Shown: positions 12,608-22,525, numbered from the stretch's first letter. The stretch: DNA of 64,000 nt from Megascapheus bottae (GCA_024803745.1 JANJXV010000013.1:10726001-10790000), one strand, 5' to 3'. Numbers and translations: made by a program. Notes: generated by a model not told the origin, from the letters alone.

Positions 12608-15600
12608 AAAGGAGGGGAAGGAAGGAAAGGAAGGAAGAAAAAAATCACAAATCCTGTACAATTCATGTGACTACCCACAGTATCACATTGTAAGTGACAA
12701 ATAACAAGTAGAAGGGATAGGGACCAGGGAGGAAAAAAAGACTTCATGAAATATACTGGCATGGATGTGCTTTGTGGAGATGGTTTTACCTATGACTGAA
12801 TGCATTCAATATCACTCAACTGTGCCCTAAAAATGTTTAAGGGCAGGACCCTCAGATCAATCTCTAGTACCACCAAAAGAAAAAATAATGGAGACTGTAA
12901 AATACAAATAAAATTTACTATTTTAAAAAATGTGTGGGGGAGGAGTTGGGGGAAGATAGGAAGGCATTAAATAGTAACTCAGAAGGTAACTGATAAAGGT
13001 AATGGTATACACAGAGATAAAAGTTGGTTATTAGCCAGGTCTGCTGTCAGACACCTATAATCCCAGCACTCAAGAGGCAGAGGCAGGAAGATGGAGAATT
13101 TGAGGCCAGCCCAGACTGAAAAATAAGACTGTCTCAGAAATAACAATTGTAAGCCAGAGATGGCTTACACCTGTAATCCTAGCTACTCAGGAGGCTGAGA
13201 TCTAAGGATCAAGGTTCAAGGCCAGCCTAAGCACAAAAGGACCTGAGGCTCTTATCTCCAATTATTAACCTCTAGAAAACGGGAAGTGGGGCTTGGCTTA
13301 AGGGTAGGATGGTAGCTGAAGAGATCAGGGACAATGCCCAGACTCAGGATAGGGTGGTAGCCTTCAGCTGAAGAGCTCAGGAGCAGTGTCCAGATCAAGT
13401 TCAAGTCCTATGACCCACAAAAATAAAAGCACTTGCCTAGCATGCATGAAGCCCTGGGTTTGATTCCTTGGTATCACTTACATAGAAAAAGCTGGAAGTG
13501 GTGCTGTGGTTCAAGTGTTAGAGCTCTAGCCTTGAGAAAGCCCAAGGACAGTGCTCAGGCCCTGAGTTCAAGCCCTAGTACTGGCAAAACAAAACAACAA
13601 AAACCTCAATTGTTCAAGATGCAAATGGCTCATGCCTGTAATTCTAGCTATGCAGGAAACTGTCCTCTGAGGATCGTGGTTCAAAGCTAGGTAAGTCCAT
13701 GAGGCTCTTATCTCCAATAAATCACAGAAAAAAGCAGAAGTAGTGCTGTGGCTCAAGTGGTAGAGTGCTAACCTTGAGCAAAAGGAGCCCAGAGACAGCA
13801 CCCAGGCCCAGGATTCCAGACTTGGGTCAGGCAAAACAGCATTTGCTGTTGTTACAACAATAAATAGCCAATATTATTATACTTTTGGTTTGTCAGTCTT
13901 CTCTTTCTATATGACTTAAAGGACAAAGGCATAAAATAGTGACAAGTGTATATTCACACATAATGTATATAAGATATAATAATGGTTTACACAGAAGCAT
14001 ATTTTCATATACTACTGAACCTAATTTAGTTTTAAACTATACTATGAATTTAAGATATTAATTGTAAACCTAAGAATAATCATAAAGGAAATAAAATTAG
14101 ATGTAACATTTTAATTCAAAAGCTTAAATTTTATAAAAATAGAATTTAAAAGTAAAATTTCAATTTAAAATTTTTAATTAATTTTTTCTAATGTATAAAG
14201 GAGCCAGGCACTGGTCAGTTCATGCCTATAACCCTAACTATTCAGGAGGCTGAGATCTGATCATCCCAGTTTGAGGGCAGCTTGGGTAGGAAATCTGTGG
14301 GACTTATCCCTAATTAACCACCAAAACACACAGGTGGAGCTTGGCAGAATGGATAACACATAATCCAATCCTGTGCTGGCTACAAAATGATCCTCTTTCA
14401 ATTCAAACTTATGATAGAGTCAACATAGAAGGACTTGATGCAGGTAGTTTTCTCTGAATGCAGTGACTGGAAAGAGTGCTGGAGTATCTATGCTAGTATC
14501 AGACTGAGCAAACTTGAAGTCAAAAGTTGTTACAAGACACAAAGAATAGCATTATCTTTTACTTAAAAGTGTCAGTTCAATGGCTAACAACCCACACAGT
14601 TTATCTTCAAACTCCCTCCACTGAAAATCTGGGCCAAGTACAAACAGTTCCTATCCCAGTCCACTGACCAGACCCCTTGAGGGCCACTGGGAAATAGGTC
14701 ACATGTGCCACCTTGCTTCCATCCTGCGAGCCACCCCAACCCCACCTGCTCAGCCTTCCGGGATTCCGCCTTGACTTGGCCCTCAGAGGGCTCCCCCCAT
14801 TCCTGAACTCCCTCCCACCCTCCTCTGCACCCCAGGGTTGTCCCAATTTTATCCCCTGGTTTCTACAAGTCCCCTTTGGTTTGGAAACTCCTCATGGCAG
14901 GGAGTAGGCACTTTGTCTCCACATCCTATGTGACCGGCTGGGTCTGGAGCCAGACTCAGTGAGGCTTTCTAGATAGTGACTGCCAACATGGCAGGGGAGG
15001 TGGCCACCCCTAAGCTTACTCCTGAGGCCATAAACCCCATGGCCCAGACTGCCAGAGTCCCAAGGAAAGAGTTTCTGTCCTACAAATGCCACCTGACATC
15101 TCCTCTAAGCCCTGTGGCATCCCTTCCCCAGGCCTCCTCTTCCTGACTGTTGCGCCCTGCTTATCAGGACTCCTATTGTGTCTTGACCCTCCCAGCTTAC
15201 ATTTCCATTACCTATCTGAGCCTCAGCAACTCCCTCCCCCTCAAATATGGGCTCAGCTATCCCTTTCCCAAAGCCCGCTACAAAATGAGGAGTAGGGTAC
15301 CCAGCAGGTGGGAAGACTGCCACCCATGGGGACCGGTCACCTGAATCAGCTAGGCCCCTCACCAAGCAAGAGGCTTTCTCCAGTGTGACCAAGCCTAGGT
15401 TCTCTGTCTGCGAAGGTATCTCCTAGCCCGGATGGTACAGCACCAGCTGCAATCCCAGCCGCTGATCTGTTGGGCCCCTGCCAAGCTCGGGCTACGCATT
15501 TGATACACATTGCCATTTCATTTTTCAATGTCCTTCAAGGCAGATGCTGTTATCGGTTCTACAGATACAGAAAAACGGATGCAGTAAACCCTGGAGGAAG

Positions 15601-17200
15601 CCAGGGTTCAAGCCTGCCTCCAGATTCCACCCCACCCCCTGCCAGGAAGGCATGGGGGTGGAAGAAGACAAGGCATGGATCCTAAAGGAGTAGCAGCCAA
15701 GGAGAGGGGGTGGCCGCAGGCAGGGGAGGGAGGAAGTGACAGAACGAGGGCACAAGGAGCCCAGGGAGGCAGATGAGGAAGGCCACAGTCTTGGCATCTA
15801 AGCCTCAAACAGCAGTGCTAGAGGAGGGGGAGGGAGTGTGTGCTCGTGCACATGCCAAGGATTGAACTCAGGGCCTCACTGTCTCCATTCACCTGTCCAC
15901 TTGAGCCTCATCTCCTGTTCTGGCCAGAAGTTAGTTGGAGGTAAGAGTCTCAGACTTTTCTGCCTCCGATCTCAGCCTCCTGAGTAGCTGGGATTCTAGG
16001 TGTGAGCTACTGGTGCCTCACTGAAGAGCAGCTGCTCAGGGAAAGACCAAGTCAAATGTCTCAGGTCCTCCCACCCATCACGCCCAGGTGGGGCTGAAAC
16101 CCTGGCCTGAATGTTTTGAGACCAAGCCAGGGGCAGAAAGGCTTCTCTTATTTGAATGGACAGAGCCAGCGCCAGCATTCAGACATTTCCCTGAGAGTGT
16201 GTTGGGCCTGCTTTCAGATGTGACAGGAGGGGAGGGGGACATGACATAGCTAGAGGCCAGCTTGGGGGCTTTGGAGATTGTAGGGGGGCTGTACCTGTCC
16301 CCACATACCTAGACCCCAGCACACAGCAACCCTTCAGTGAAGGTGACTCTCTTATAGTCCCTGCTGCCTCTAAGTGGAATCTTGGGCCCAGGGCTGGAGC
16401 GGTGTCTCATCCCAGACTGGAGTCCTGAGCCTGCTGCATCCTCACTCTCCTATACATACACACACACCCCAACAGGTCTCATGCGCCTCCCTCCCCCATT
16501 GGCCTCTGGTGCCCCAAGATGACAGGATGCTGCTAGCTGAGCCCCCATGGCAACTAGCCCCACAAATCTCAGGGCCTGGTGCCAGCCTTGCCGGGCTCAG
16601 GGCCCACATTCCCGGCCCCTGCTCTAGAGACCACAAGCTCATTACAGTCTCAGGCTGGTCACGGGGAAAGGCTGAGAGTCAGAGACCCCCCACCCCAAGG
16701 GGGTGTGTGGGGTGGTAAGCAGAAGGACTTAACTGAGGGCCAGCCACCTCTGCATCTTCCCACCACAAAACCTCAGGAGCTCCAGTTGAACACACACACA
16801 CACACACACGCACGCACGCGCGCACACACACACACACACACAGAGTCAGGCTCCGGGTCCTTCTTAAGTACCTTTCTAACTCCTTCCCCGAGGACCTGTC
16901 CACATTTGTGCCTTTGCATATGTGGTTCCACTGCTGGGAAACCAAGTGATTGATTTCACCCACAAAGTGGCGGGGGGGCTCAATGAGAGAATTGTGGGCA
17001 CAGGGGTGCCTGCTGGGTCTATAAGAGACAGAACAACCCCCACCCCCCGCAGCAGACTTTAAAGCCTAAGTAGGCATTTTTCAAGGGAAAGGAGTATAGA
17101 AGGTGTCCCACTTAGATGAAGGGGACAGAGAAGCGCCGACTCGGCGCATGTCAAGATGGGGTCTGCGGTGGGGAGTGCTCACCTGCTGAACAATGACCAT
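4150..17200 (-). CDS. MYO7A: MYO7A, unconventional myosin VIIa (5' partial: codons 1-44)
   Basis: Two coding exons are visible, 17200-17183 and 4263-4150, together encoding 44 residues. They match the myosin VIIa N-terminus: MVIVQQ, then [20 protein letters not shown] and [18 protein letters not shown]. The exon phases and sizes (18 and 114 nt) equal those known for human MYO7A (c.1-18 and c.19-132). Myosin VIIa is the actin motor of hair-cell stereocilia, the retinal pigment epithelium and photoreceptors; loss causes Usher syndrome 1B. These residues form the start of the SH3-like N-terminal motor subdomain. The next exon, expected to begin EHWISP, was not found in 1-4149, so the gene continues to the left of the window. 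The gene lies downstream of CAPN5 in the same direction, as in human. Residue 12 is Leu rather than Met. Confidence 0.95.
4630..4832 (-). mobile_element. IDL-Geo SINE
   Basis: Minus-strand copy beginning with a T tract (the A tail) and TGCCAGTCCTGGGCTTGAAC, ending with the ID-like half (GCTAGGCAAGCACTTTAACC). About 370 bp from MYO7A coding exon 2. Confidence 0.85.
6473..6612 (+). mobile_element. LINE-3'-end-like element with poly(A) signal
   Basis: A G-rich stretch is followed by GGGTATCAATGTATGTGAAT, TAATGTAACCCTTCTATTAA and CAATAAAAAATC with an A tail. It shares these words with copies at 10810, 17547 and 56565. Family not identified. Confidence 0.45.
8110..8375 (-). mobile_element. B1-like/Geo composite SINE
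   Basis: Minus-strand copy: ACTGTCCCTGAGTATTTTGC in the Geo half, then TCCTGAGTAGCTAGGATTAT and TGAGCCACTGGTGCCCAG in the B1-like half. Confidence 0.75.
8850..8879. repeat. (AC)n microsatellite, interrupted
   Basis: Short CA run with one CTCA interruption. Confidence 0.9.
9712..9860. repeat. MIR-like relic
   Basis: ACTCTGGAACCACAAGGCTT, CCTGGGTCTGCCACTCACAA and TTTCCTTATCTGTGGGTGAT follow the order of a MIR element. Recognised by eye only. Confidence 0.45.
9897..10140 (+). mobile_element. B1-like/Geo composite SINE
   Basis: TCTGTAATCCTAGCTACTCA in the B1-like half, then GGAAGTGGCACTGAGGCTCA in the Geo half and an A-rich tail. Confidence 0.8.
10614..10804 (+). mobile_element. IDL-Geo SINE
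   Basis: AGCCTAGTGGTAGAGTGCTC begins the ID-like half. The Geo half has a small internal deletion and ends CAGGACTGGC plus A tail. Confidence 0.85.
10810..10945 (+). mobile_element. LINE-3'-end-like element with poly(A) signal
   Basis: G-rich start, then GCAGCAATGTCCAACAAGGA, CAATCCCTCTGTACATCACC and GACAATAAAG with a T-interrupted tail. Same family as the copies at 6473 and 56565. Confidence 0.5.
11457..11654 (+). mobile_element. IDL-Geo SINE
   Basis: Near-complete dimer starting GGGGCCAGGAGTTTGGCCTA and ending with a long A tract. The flanks 'aaaagataaatggg' before it (11447-11460) and 'aaaagataaatggg' after it (11650-11663) look like a target-site duplication. Confidence 0.85.
12292..12477 (+). 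mobile_element. IDL-Geo SINE
   Basis: GCTGGGAATGTGGCTTACTG begins the left half. The Geo half ends AAGCCCCAGGAC and passes straight into the GGAA/GAAA microsatellite. Confidence 0.85.
12478..12642. repeat. (GGAA)n/(GAAA)n microsatellite
   Basis: About 75 nt of GGAA units followed by about 55 nt of GAAA units and a degenerate end. It has grown from the A tail of the IDL-Geo copy just before it. Confidence 0.95.
13020..13142 (+). mobile_element. B1 SINE
   Basis: CCTATAATCCCAGCACTCAA, then GAGGCAGAGGCAGGAAGATG and GACTGTCTCAG, which is the classical rodent B1 arrangement rather than the composite type. Confidence 0.75.
13150..13420 (+). mobile_element. B1-like/Geo composite SINE with a duplicated Geo segment
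   Basis: The B1-like half (CACCTGTAATCCTAGCTACT) is followed by a Geo half in which the CTGAAGAGATCAGGGACAAT segment occurs twice in tandem (about 13300-13340 and 13360-13400). Confidence 0.7.
13428..13590 (+). mobile_element. IDL-Geo SINE, 5'-truncated
   Basis: It begins within the left monomer (CACTTGCCTAGCATGCATGA) and has a full Geo half ending TACTGGCAAAACAAAAC. Confidence 0.8.
13615..13838 (+). mobile_element. B1-like/Geo composite SINE
   Basis: GCTCATGCCTGTAATTCTAG, then GCTGTGGCTCAAGTGGTAGA and an extended GAGCAAAAGGAGCCCAGAGA segment. Confidence 0.75.
14200..14345 (+). mobile_element. B1-like/Geo composite SINE, 3'-truncated
   Basis: CACTGGTCAGTTCATGCCTA and TTCAGGAGGCTGAGATCTGA, breaking off in the spacer before the Geo half. 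Confidence 0.65.
15840..16020 (-). mobile_element. B1-like/Geo composite SINE (diverged)
   Basis: Minus-strand copy with CAGCCTCCTGAGTAGCTGGG and GTGAGCTACTGGTGCC at its B1-like end. Confidence 0.6.
16791..16842. repeat. (CA)n/(CG)n alternating purine-pyrimidine tract
   Basis: CACACACA runs flank a GCACGCACGCGCGCAC core. The whole tract alternates purine and pyrimidine, a sequence type able to adopt Z-DNA. It lies about 340 nt downstream of the MYO7A first coding exon, in intron 2. Confidence 0.9.
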
Positions 17201-17254
17201 GGTTCTGCGTCTGCGTCACGGAGCCCTCCTGCCCGGCAGGCCACGCCCAGTTCT
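17183..17254 (-). CDS. MYO7A: MYO7A first coding exon (codons 1-6, with 54 nt of 5'UTR)
   Basis: The ATG at 17200-17198 lies in AACCATGG, a good Kozak context. It opens MVIVQQ and is followed by donor GTGAGC at 17182. The likely acceptor is CTCTCCCCAG ending at 17255, so the exon would start at 17254. The coding part is 18 nt, identical in length to the human exon. The 5' boundary is inferred from the splice motif alone. Confidence 0.85.
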
Positions 17255-17546
17255 CTGGGGAGAGACCACATCAGGTTCTGAGAAGCCAGCCCTGGTAGCT
17301 TGGAGCCTTGCAGGGTCATCTGGGCTCCTCCTTTGCGGAAACCCTTCCTGGCCTCTGGCCCTCTGGCCTCAGTCCAACCTGTGTGACCCGAGCCTCAGCC
17401 ACTGTTACCAACTCCATTGCCCAGAGCAGCTGAGCCACTGTCACCATCCAAAGTCCCTGAGCCTCCTAGGAAGTAGCAAGTGTGACCCCCACCCATTTGA
17501 AAAAGGAACCGGGATCAGCAGTGGCACGCATTCAGACACTGCAGAA

Positions 17547-17666
17547 ATGTGGGGAGGGGAGGGTAAAACTGGGAGGGAAGGAGTAACACTGTCCCAAAAG
17601 AAATGTGCTCAGTACCTAATTTACATAACGGTAACCCCTCTGTAATCACCTTTATAATTAAAAAGA
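17547..17666 (+). mobile_element. LINE-3'-end-like element
   Basis: GGAGTAACACTGTCCCAAAA, then CTAATTTACATAACGGTAAC and CCCTCTGTAATCACC with an AATTAAAAAG end. Same family as the copies at 6473, 10810 and 56565. Confidence 0.5.
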
Positions 17667-20293
17667 AAGTGCTTAAAAGAAGGACTAAGACTTTCTCAAG
17701 ATCACACAGCAGGGCAGGGAACATCCAGGACTAGGACTCTGGGGAGTGTGGTAACAGCAGCTGGTCTGACGAAAGCCCCCCTCAGTCTAGCTCCTAAGAT
17801 CAGTGCAACCTAGTCCTAATGATCACTCAAATCTTTCCCACCAATGGCTATGTCTGGCACAGTCCACCCTTGCCCCTCCACATGGAATTTCGTACAGCAA
17901 TATCTTGCCAATGTTTTCTGGGGGGGGGGTGTCTCCATAGCGACCACCCCACGCTGCCAAGAGCCTCTCTGTGTTGCCCCTTCTCCCAGCCCTAACTATG
18001 CCTTATGCCCTCTCCCTTAAAGGCAGAGAGTTGAGCCAGAGCAATAGAGTCCCCAACCTTGTCCAGCTCAGGTGTAGGTCCACAAATGGACTCAAGAAAG
18101 ACTGGGGATTCCGTATGGCTGTCCTAGCAGTCCCAGCCACTTGGGCCCTGGTGTAAGCTCTCTTCTGCCCCAGCTTCCAATCTTCCACTCCCACCCCCCA
18201 GAACAAACATAAATTTCTCAGGACAGACATCAATTTTTCACAAGGGCCCATTCAGAGATGCTGGGACATTGGATCCTCTGCCTATGGCTTTGCCTGTCAC
18301 CTGAGCCCTGACCCCTGGGCTCAGGGTCTTAGCAGACACACACAGTCCAGAGCCCTGGGCAGGCCCAGGTGAATTCAGCCAGAGCCAGTGGTCCTAGAGG
18401 CTAAAGAGAACACCTGGGCTACCATGCTAACAGTCCAAGGCAGCAAGTTCCAGAGAGCTAGAAACATGTTTCCACAAAACGAGGGCTTTGGACAGTGGCA
18501 AAGGTGGAGAAAGTAAGGCGCACACATTAGGAAAGACTATGAGGCATACATATGAGATCTCAAAGTCAGAACCACACCATACTCACGGCTATTTTCCAGA
18601 CCCATACCTGATTTCCCTTGTTCCTGGTTAGGGCGGGGGCCACTCTATGTTCCCACAAGAGCAGAGATGGGAGATTTGAGGTAGAGAGAGAAGGACTTAC
18701 TTAACTCTAAGAGACAGCAGGACCTTCCCTCTGCCGCCCCCAGCATGCCTATCACTCCAGCTCAAACAATTCCATGAACCCCCATGCCCTTGGGCTCTTC
18801 CTTTCTCCAAGGTATAAGCCTCCATCCTTCAGGCGCAGGTCATTCCTCACTGGCTGTGGTGGCAGAGTCCTTCCCCGCCTCAAGATGCAGGGCAGCTGAG
18901 GCCCAGAAGGAAGTGGCTGTGAGGCCACACTCTTGAGGGGAGGCCCAAGCCTACACCGTCTCCAGAAATCCCGACACCTGGGACAGGGGTGACCCACCCT
19001 ACCTGAGTCCCAGCTGCACACGTGCGAGCCACCCTCAGGCCTGGGCAGCCGCCACCTGCATGAAGGACTCGAGAAGCCGGGGTCCCAAGTCCAACCCAGC
19101 AAGCAGCCCAGTTGTCCCTCCTGTGTCTGGCTCTGGGTCTTTCCGCTTCTTGCTGTCTTTCTTGCTCTCTCCCTGGATCCTTCTCTGCCCAGGGCAGCTG
19201 TCCAGGCAGCACTGCCACCCTCCCCTGACTCTCCAGAGCTTGCTTCCAGGAGGCGGAGCCTGAGGGGGCCTCCAAGGTCTGAGTGTGGTGACATCAGCGT
19301 GGGGGGCGGGCTGGGGCTAATGTCCAGAGGCTGCCCTGGGCTCTTTGTGGAGTCCTGGCCAGCTAGTGGCAAGGCAGAGCACTGGTGTCTCTGGCAATGC
19401 TGTGAGATTTAGAACCAGGCCACCCCTTCCTATCAGGCGGTCTGGGCCTCGAAAGATGTGGAAAATAAAACACTGATTGGTTTCAGGTGCCTCATCATTC
19501 ACTGTACCACGACCTTAGCACCTAGCCAGGTGTGGTCACTGCTTGCTGACATCTCCTCCCCTTTCCTCCCAGCCCCCATCCTACTGGCTGAGGCCCCGGA
19601 GGGCTTGGTCAGGCAGGTATAGCAGCAAGTAGCTCAATGAGCAAGCCCCACATTCTCGTACATTCTGGTACTTGCAGCCCTCAACCCAAACCATCTGTGC
19701 CCTGACTGACCCCTTGACAAGAGTTCAACAAGATGAATCTTCCTCAAGCCCCTCTACTCACAGCTGCCCCCACAACTTTTGTGGGGTGGGCAACCTGTAT
19801 TGACTTATAGTTCTCCAGAGATTCTGGCAACCCAGAGAACCCCACATGGAGCAGAGACACCCCCGAAGTGAAGCCAGGTGTCACTCCAAAAGTTGGGGGA
19901 GGGGGGACAAACAAGGAGCACACAAACAAGAAGCATCATCTTTGTTATTAATGTTAAGATGCACCTGGAAGGCCCCTTCCTGAGACCTGAACTTTCCTCT
20001 TGCCTAGCCTGGGCCACTACCACCAGCCCCAATGCTATTGGGGTAGTGCTAAGTGTATTCCTCAATTTTGGGTCTTCAGGGAAGGAAAAGGGAGGGGAGA
20101 GGGAGGCACACACACGAGAGAGACAGAATGTACAGGTAATGGAATAGTGGATAGAGGGGAAGAAGCAAGACTAGAAGTCAGAGTCAGGGGCTTGAAGAAG
20201 ACTTGAGTGAGAAGAGAGCAAGAATGTCCGGGTTGGATAGTGACTCAGATTCCTTGGGGGGGGCGGTACAGTGGGGAATTACTACTAGCACAA

Positions 20294-20309
20294 TAGCGCC
20301 ATCTGCTGG
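20294..20309 (-). promoter_or_regulatory. CTCF-like motif
   Basis: The minus strand reads CCAGCAGATGGCGCTA, which fits the CTCF core consensus CCASYAGRKGGCRSYR at 16 of 16 positions. It lies outside any SINE, between the CAPN5 3' end and the MYO7A first coding exon. This is a motif match only. Confidence 0.5.
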
Positions 20310-21455
20310 TCATAGGTTCCACAGTCAGCCTCTCACAGGCAACAGGGCTGAGCCAGCTTAGTGCAGGACCATGCAGGAGGCTTCTGCTCAGCTCAGGATG
20401 CCTCAGGGATCCTGATAGTTGTGCTACCCGCCCCCCCTGTATTTACACCTGGGGTTGATACTTAGCACCCAGAGCTACTCAAACCACCTCCGTCCAAGCC
20501 TTCTAGGTAGGCAGTGCAGTGGCCTGGGCTCACGGATGGGAAAAATGAGACCCTGATTGGAGCACAAGGCCCTGAGGCACAAGGGGCCTGAGAATGCCAG
20601 CCAAGATAGGACACAGGTGCAGACTGTTGGGGCAAAGGGTGTGTGTTTGGAAGGTTAAGAGGAGGGTTGTTTTCAGAACCTGTGATAACTACTGTATTTA
20701 CTTGATTACACACCCCCCTCTGGTCATAACACATTTAACTCTGGTCCAGAAGCTATCTCATCCTCATATTCCTCAGAATTCTAGCTATCCATCTCACTCT
20801 GTTTTGTTTTGGGACAGCAGAACATCTGAGACTGAATGCTTTATGACAAAAAGACATTTTGGCTCACCATTTCAAGAGCTGAAAAGTATGAGTTCTGGCA
20901 GCCACTCTCTCCTCATTCCACCAGACCCCCACCCCAAGACCCCTTTTCCATGCTGCTCCACTGAGAACCAAGCCTCCAGCCCAACACCAAACCAGAGCAG
21001 AATCAGCCTAGATTCATCATATCCTATCCCCCAGCCCCCACATCCATTCCATCAGAGTTTTGTCCAATTGTACCTCCAAAATCTATTTATACCTTGTTTC
21101 TCCCACAACTTCGGCTTCCTGGAGCTTGCTGGCATCTTCCCAACAGCTCTGCCTGCTCCCTCTGCACCTCACCTGGGGTCCAGCAAGATCACTGTCTCTG
21201 TCCATAGCCCTTCACGCGCTGCCTCCACCTCACTGCAGCAAGGTGTAGGCCTTTGGTCATAACCAAGCCAGCAGAAAGATCCCATGAAACCCACTGCACG
21301 GCGTTTGTCAGGAACAAAAGCCACGCCGTTGTCTTCCCCAGCAGTTGGTAGAATATTCCAGAACAGGAATTGCATTTCTATACTCCTAGACTGAGGGGAG
21401 CAGAGTTCAGCCAAGCCTCAAGCACAAATTTGAGGCTTATAGGAAGAAGTGGAGA

Positions 21456-22330
21456 TGTGACTCCAGGGAAGGAAAGACTGGCTGGGGGCGTGGTTCCAGG
21501 GAAGGAAAGACTAGCTGGGGGCGTGGCTCCAGGGGAGGAATAAGGGATTGGGGGTGTGGCTCCAGGGAAGGAAAGACTAGCTGGGGGCGTGGCTCCAGGG
21601 GAGGAATGAGGGATTGGGGGTGTGGCTCCAGGGAAGGAAAGACTGGCTGGGGGCGTGGCTCCAGGGGAGGAATGAGGGATTGGGGGTGTGGCTCCAGAAA
21701 AGGAAAGACTAGCTGGGGGCGTGGCTCCAGGGGAGGAATGAGGGATTGGGGGTGTGGCTCCAGGGAAGGAAAGACTGGCTGGGGGCGTGGCTCTAGGGGA
21801 GGAATGAGGGATTGGGGGTGTGGCTCCAGGGAAGGAAAGACTGGCTGGGGACGTGGCTCCAGGGGAGGAATGAGAGATTGGGGGTGTGGCTCCAGGGAAG
21901 GAAAGACTGGCTGGGGGCGTGGCTCCAGGGGAAGAATAAGGGATTGGGGGTGTGGCTCCAGGGAAAGACTAGCTGGGGGCGTGGCTCCAGGGGAGGAATG
22001 AGGGATTGGGGGCGTGGCCTCGGGGAAGGAAAGACTGGCTGGGGCGTGGCTCCAGGGGAGGAATGAGGGATTGGGGGTGTGGCTCCAGGGAAGGAAAGAC
22101 TGGCTGGGGGCGTGGTTCCAGGGAAGGAAAGACTGGCTGGGGGCGTGGCTCCAGGGGAGGAATGAGAGATTGGGGGCGTGGCTCCGGGGAAGGAAAGACT
22201 GGCTGGGGCGTGGCTCCAGGGGAGGAATGAGGGATTGGGGGCGTGGCTCCGGGGAAGGAAAGACTGGCTGGGGCGTGGCTCCAGGGGAGGAATGAGGGAT
22301 TGGGGGTGTGGCTCCAGGGAAGGAAAGACT
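21456..22330. repeat. Minisatellite, 33/66-bp units with GC-box/KLF-like motifs
   Basis: About 26 half-units of 33 bp alternate between two related types, giving a 66-bp period. Type A contains GAAAGACTGGCTGGGGGCG followed by TGGCTCCA. Type B contains GAGGAATGAGGGATTGGGGG followed by TGTGGCTCCA. A units start at 21476, 21509, 21575, 21641, 21707 and so on, mostly 66 bp apart. Two A units are adjacent at the left end and again near 22097-22130, and some units are short by 1-3 bp. Each half-unit carries GGGCGTGG or GGGTGTGG. It ends at a SINE fragment at 22331. Because 33 is a multiple of three, long open frames appear here; they are a by-product. Confidence 0.95.
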
Positions 22331-22415
22331 GCTTTGGGAGTTGGTTCAAGTGGTAGAGTGCCAGCCTTGCAAAGCACAATGCTCTGAGTTCAAACCCCAG
22401 TACTGTAACAAAACA
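22331..22415 (+). mobile_element. ID-like SINE fragment abutting the minisatellite
   Basis: It contains GGTTCAAGTGGTAGAGTGCC and GAGTTCAAACCCCAGTACTG followed by an A-rich tail, which is a tRNA-derived ID-type monomer. Its junction with the tandem array is sharp at about 22331. Confidence 0.6.
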
Positions 22416-22525
22416 AAAAGAATGACTGAAGGATGCTACTGGTCACAGCCTGAGCTGTGACTTCCAAGTCTTTTCAGTCCCCCATGTTCCTTCTCCACAG
22501 AGGGACAGACAAACACAGGAAAGTT

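Larger units (their letters stand above)
4264..17182. other. MYO7A intron 2 (12.9 kb)
   Basis: No coding sequence was seen. Young SINEs cluster at 9.9-14.4 kb. MIR-like relics occur near 7440-7530 and 9712-9860. A GGAA/GAAA microsatellite is at 12480-12640 and an AT-rich patch at 13860-14190. The promoter of the short MYO7A isoform reported in other mammals would be expected in this intron, but I cannot place it. Confidence 0.75.
17255..22525. other. MYO7A 5' region and CAPN5-MYO7A intergenic space
   Basis: This stretch should hold the noncoding first exon and promoter of MYO7A, by comparison with human, where they lie about 2 kb upstream of the ATG exon and about 2 kb beyond CAPN5. I cannot fix the exon. 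One consensus donor (CTCAG followed by GTAGGG) occurs on the minus strand near 19003, but nothing else supports it. Other content: a LINE-3'-end-like fragment at 17547-17666, a perfect CTCF-like motif at 20294, and the tandem array at 21456-22330. Confidence 0.6.

Noticed and set aside
12421..12693. Lys/Glu/Arg-rich and Phe/Leu/Pro/Ser-rich open frames
   Set aside because: They are translations of the GGAA/GAAA microsatellite on the two strands. The same applies to 50243-50536.
18998..19008. Splice donor (CTCAG followed by GTAGGG) as MYO7A exon 1
   Set aside because: A single 9-nt match without a promoter or homology is too weak to annotate. It is mentioned only as a candidate.
18752..19372. 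206-residue open frame on the minus strand upstream of MYO7A
   Set aside because: No recognised homology. The GC-rich region lowers stop frequency. It could overlap the MYO7A noncoding exon, but there is no evidence that it is translated.
20594..21262. 222-residue open frame on the plus strand
   Set aside because: The composition is Pro/Ser-rich with no recognised domain and no splice context. It is consistent with a chance frame in C-rich intergenic DNA.
21456..22330. CRISPR-like regular repeat array
   Set aside because: The host is a mammal, the repeats are contiguous without unique spacers, and the unit structure is that of a minisatellite.
21606..22377. Long open frames with 22-residue repeats on both strands (up to 194 aa)
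   Set aside because: They arise because the minisatellite unit is 33 bp, a multiple of three, and contains few stops. Both strands and several frames are open. There is no homology to a protein I know and no splice or promoter context.
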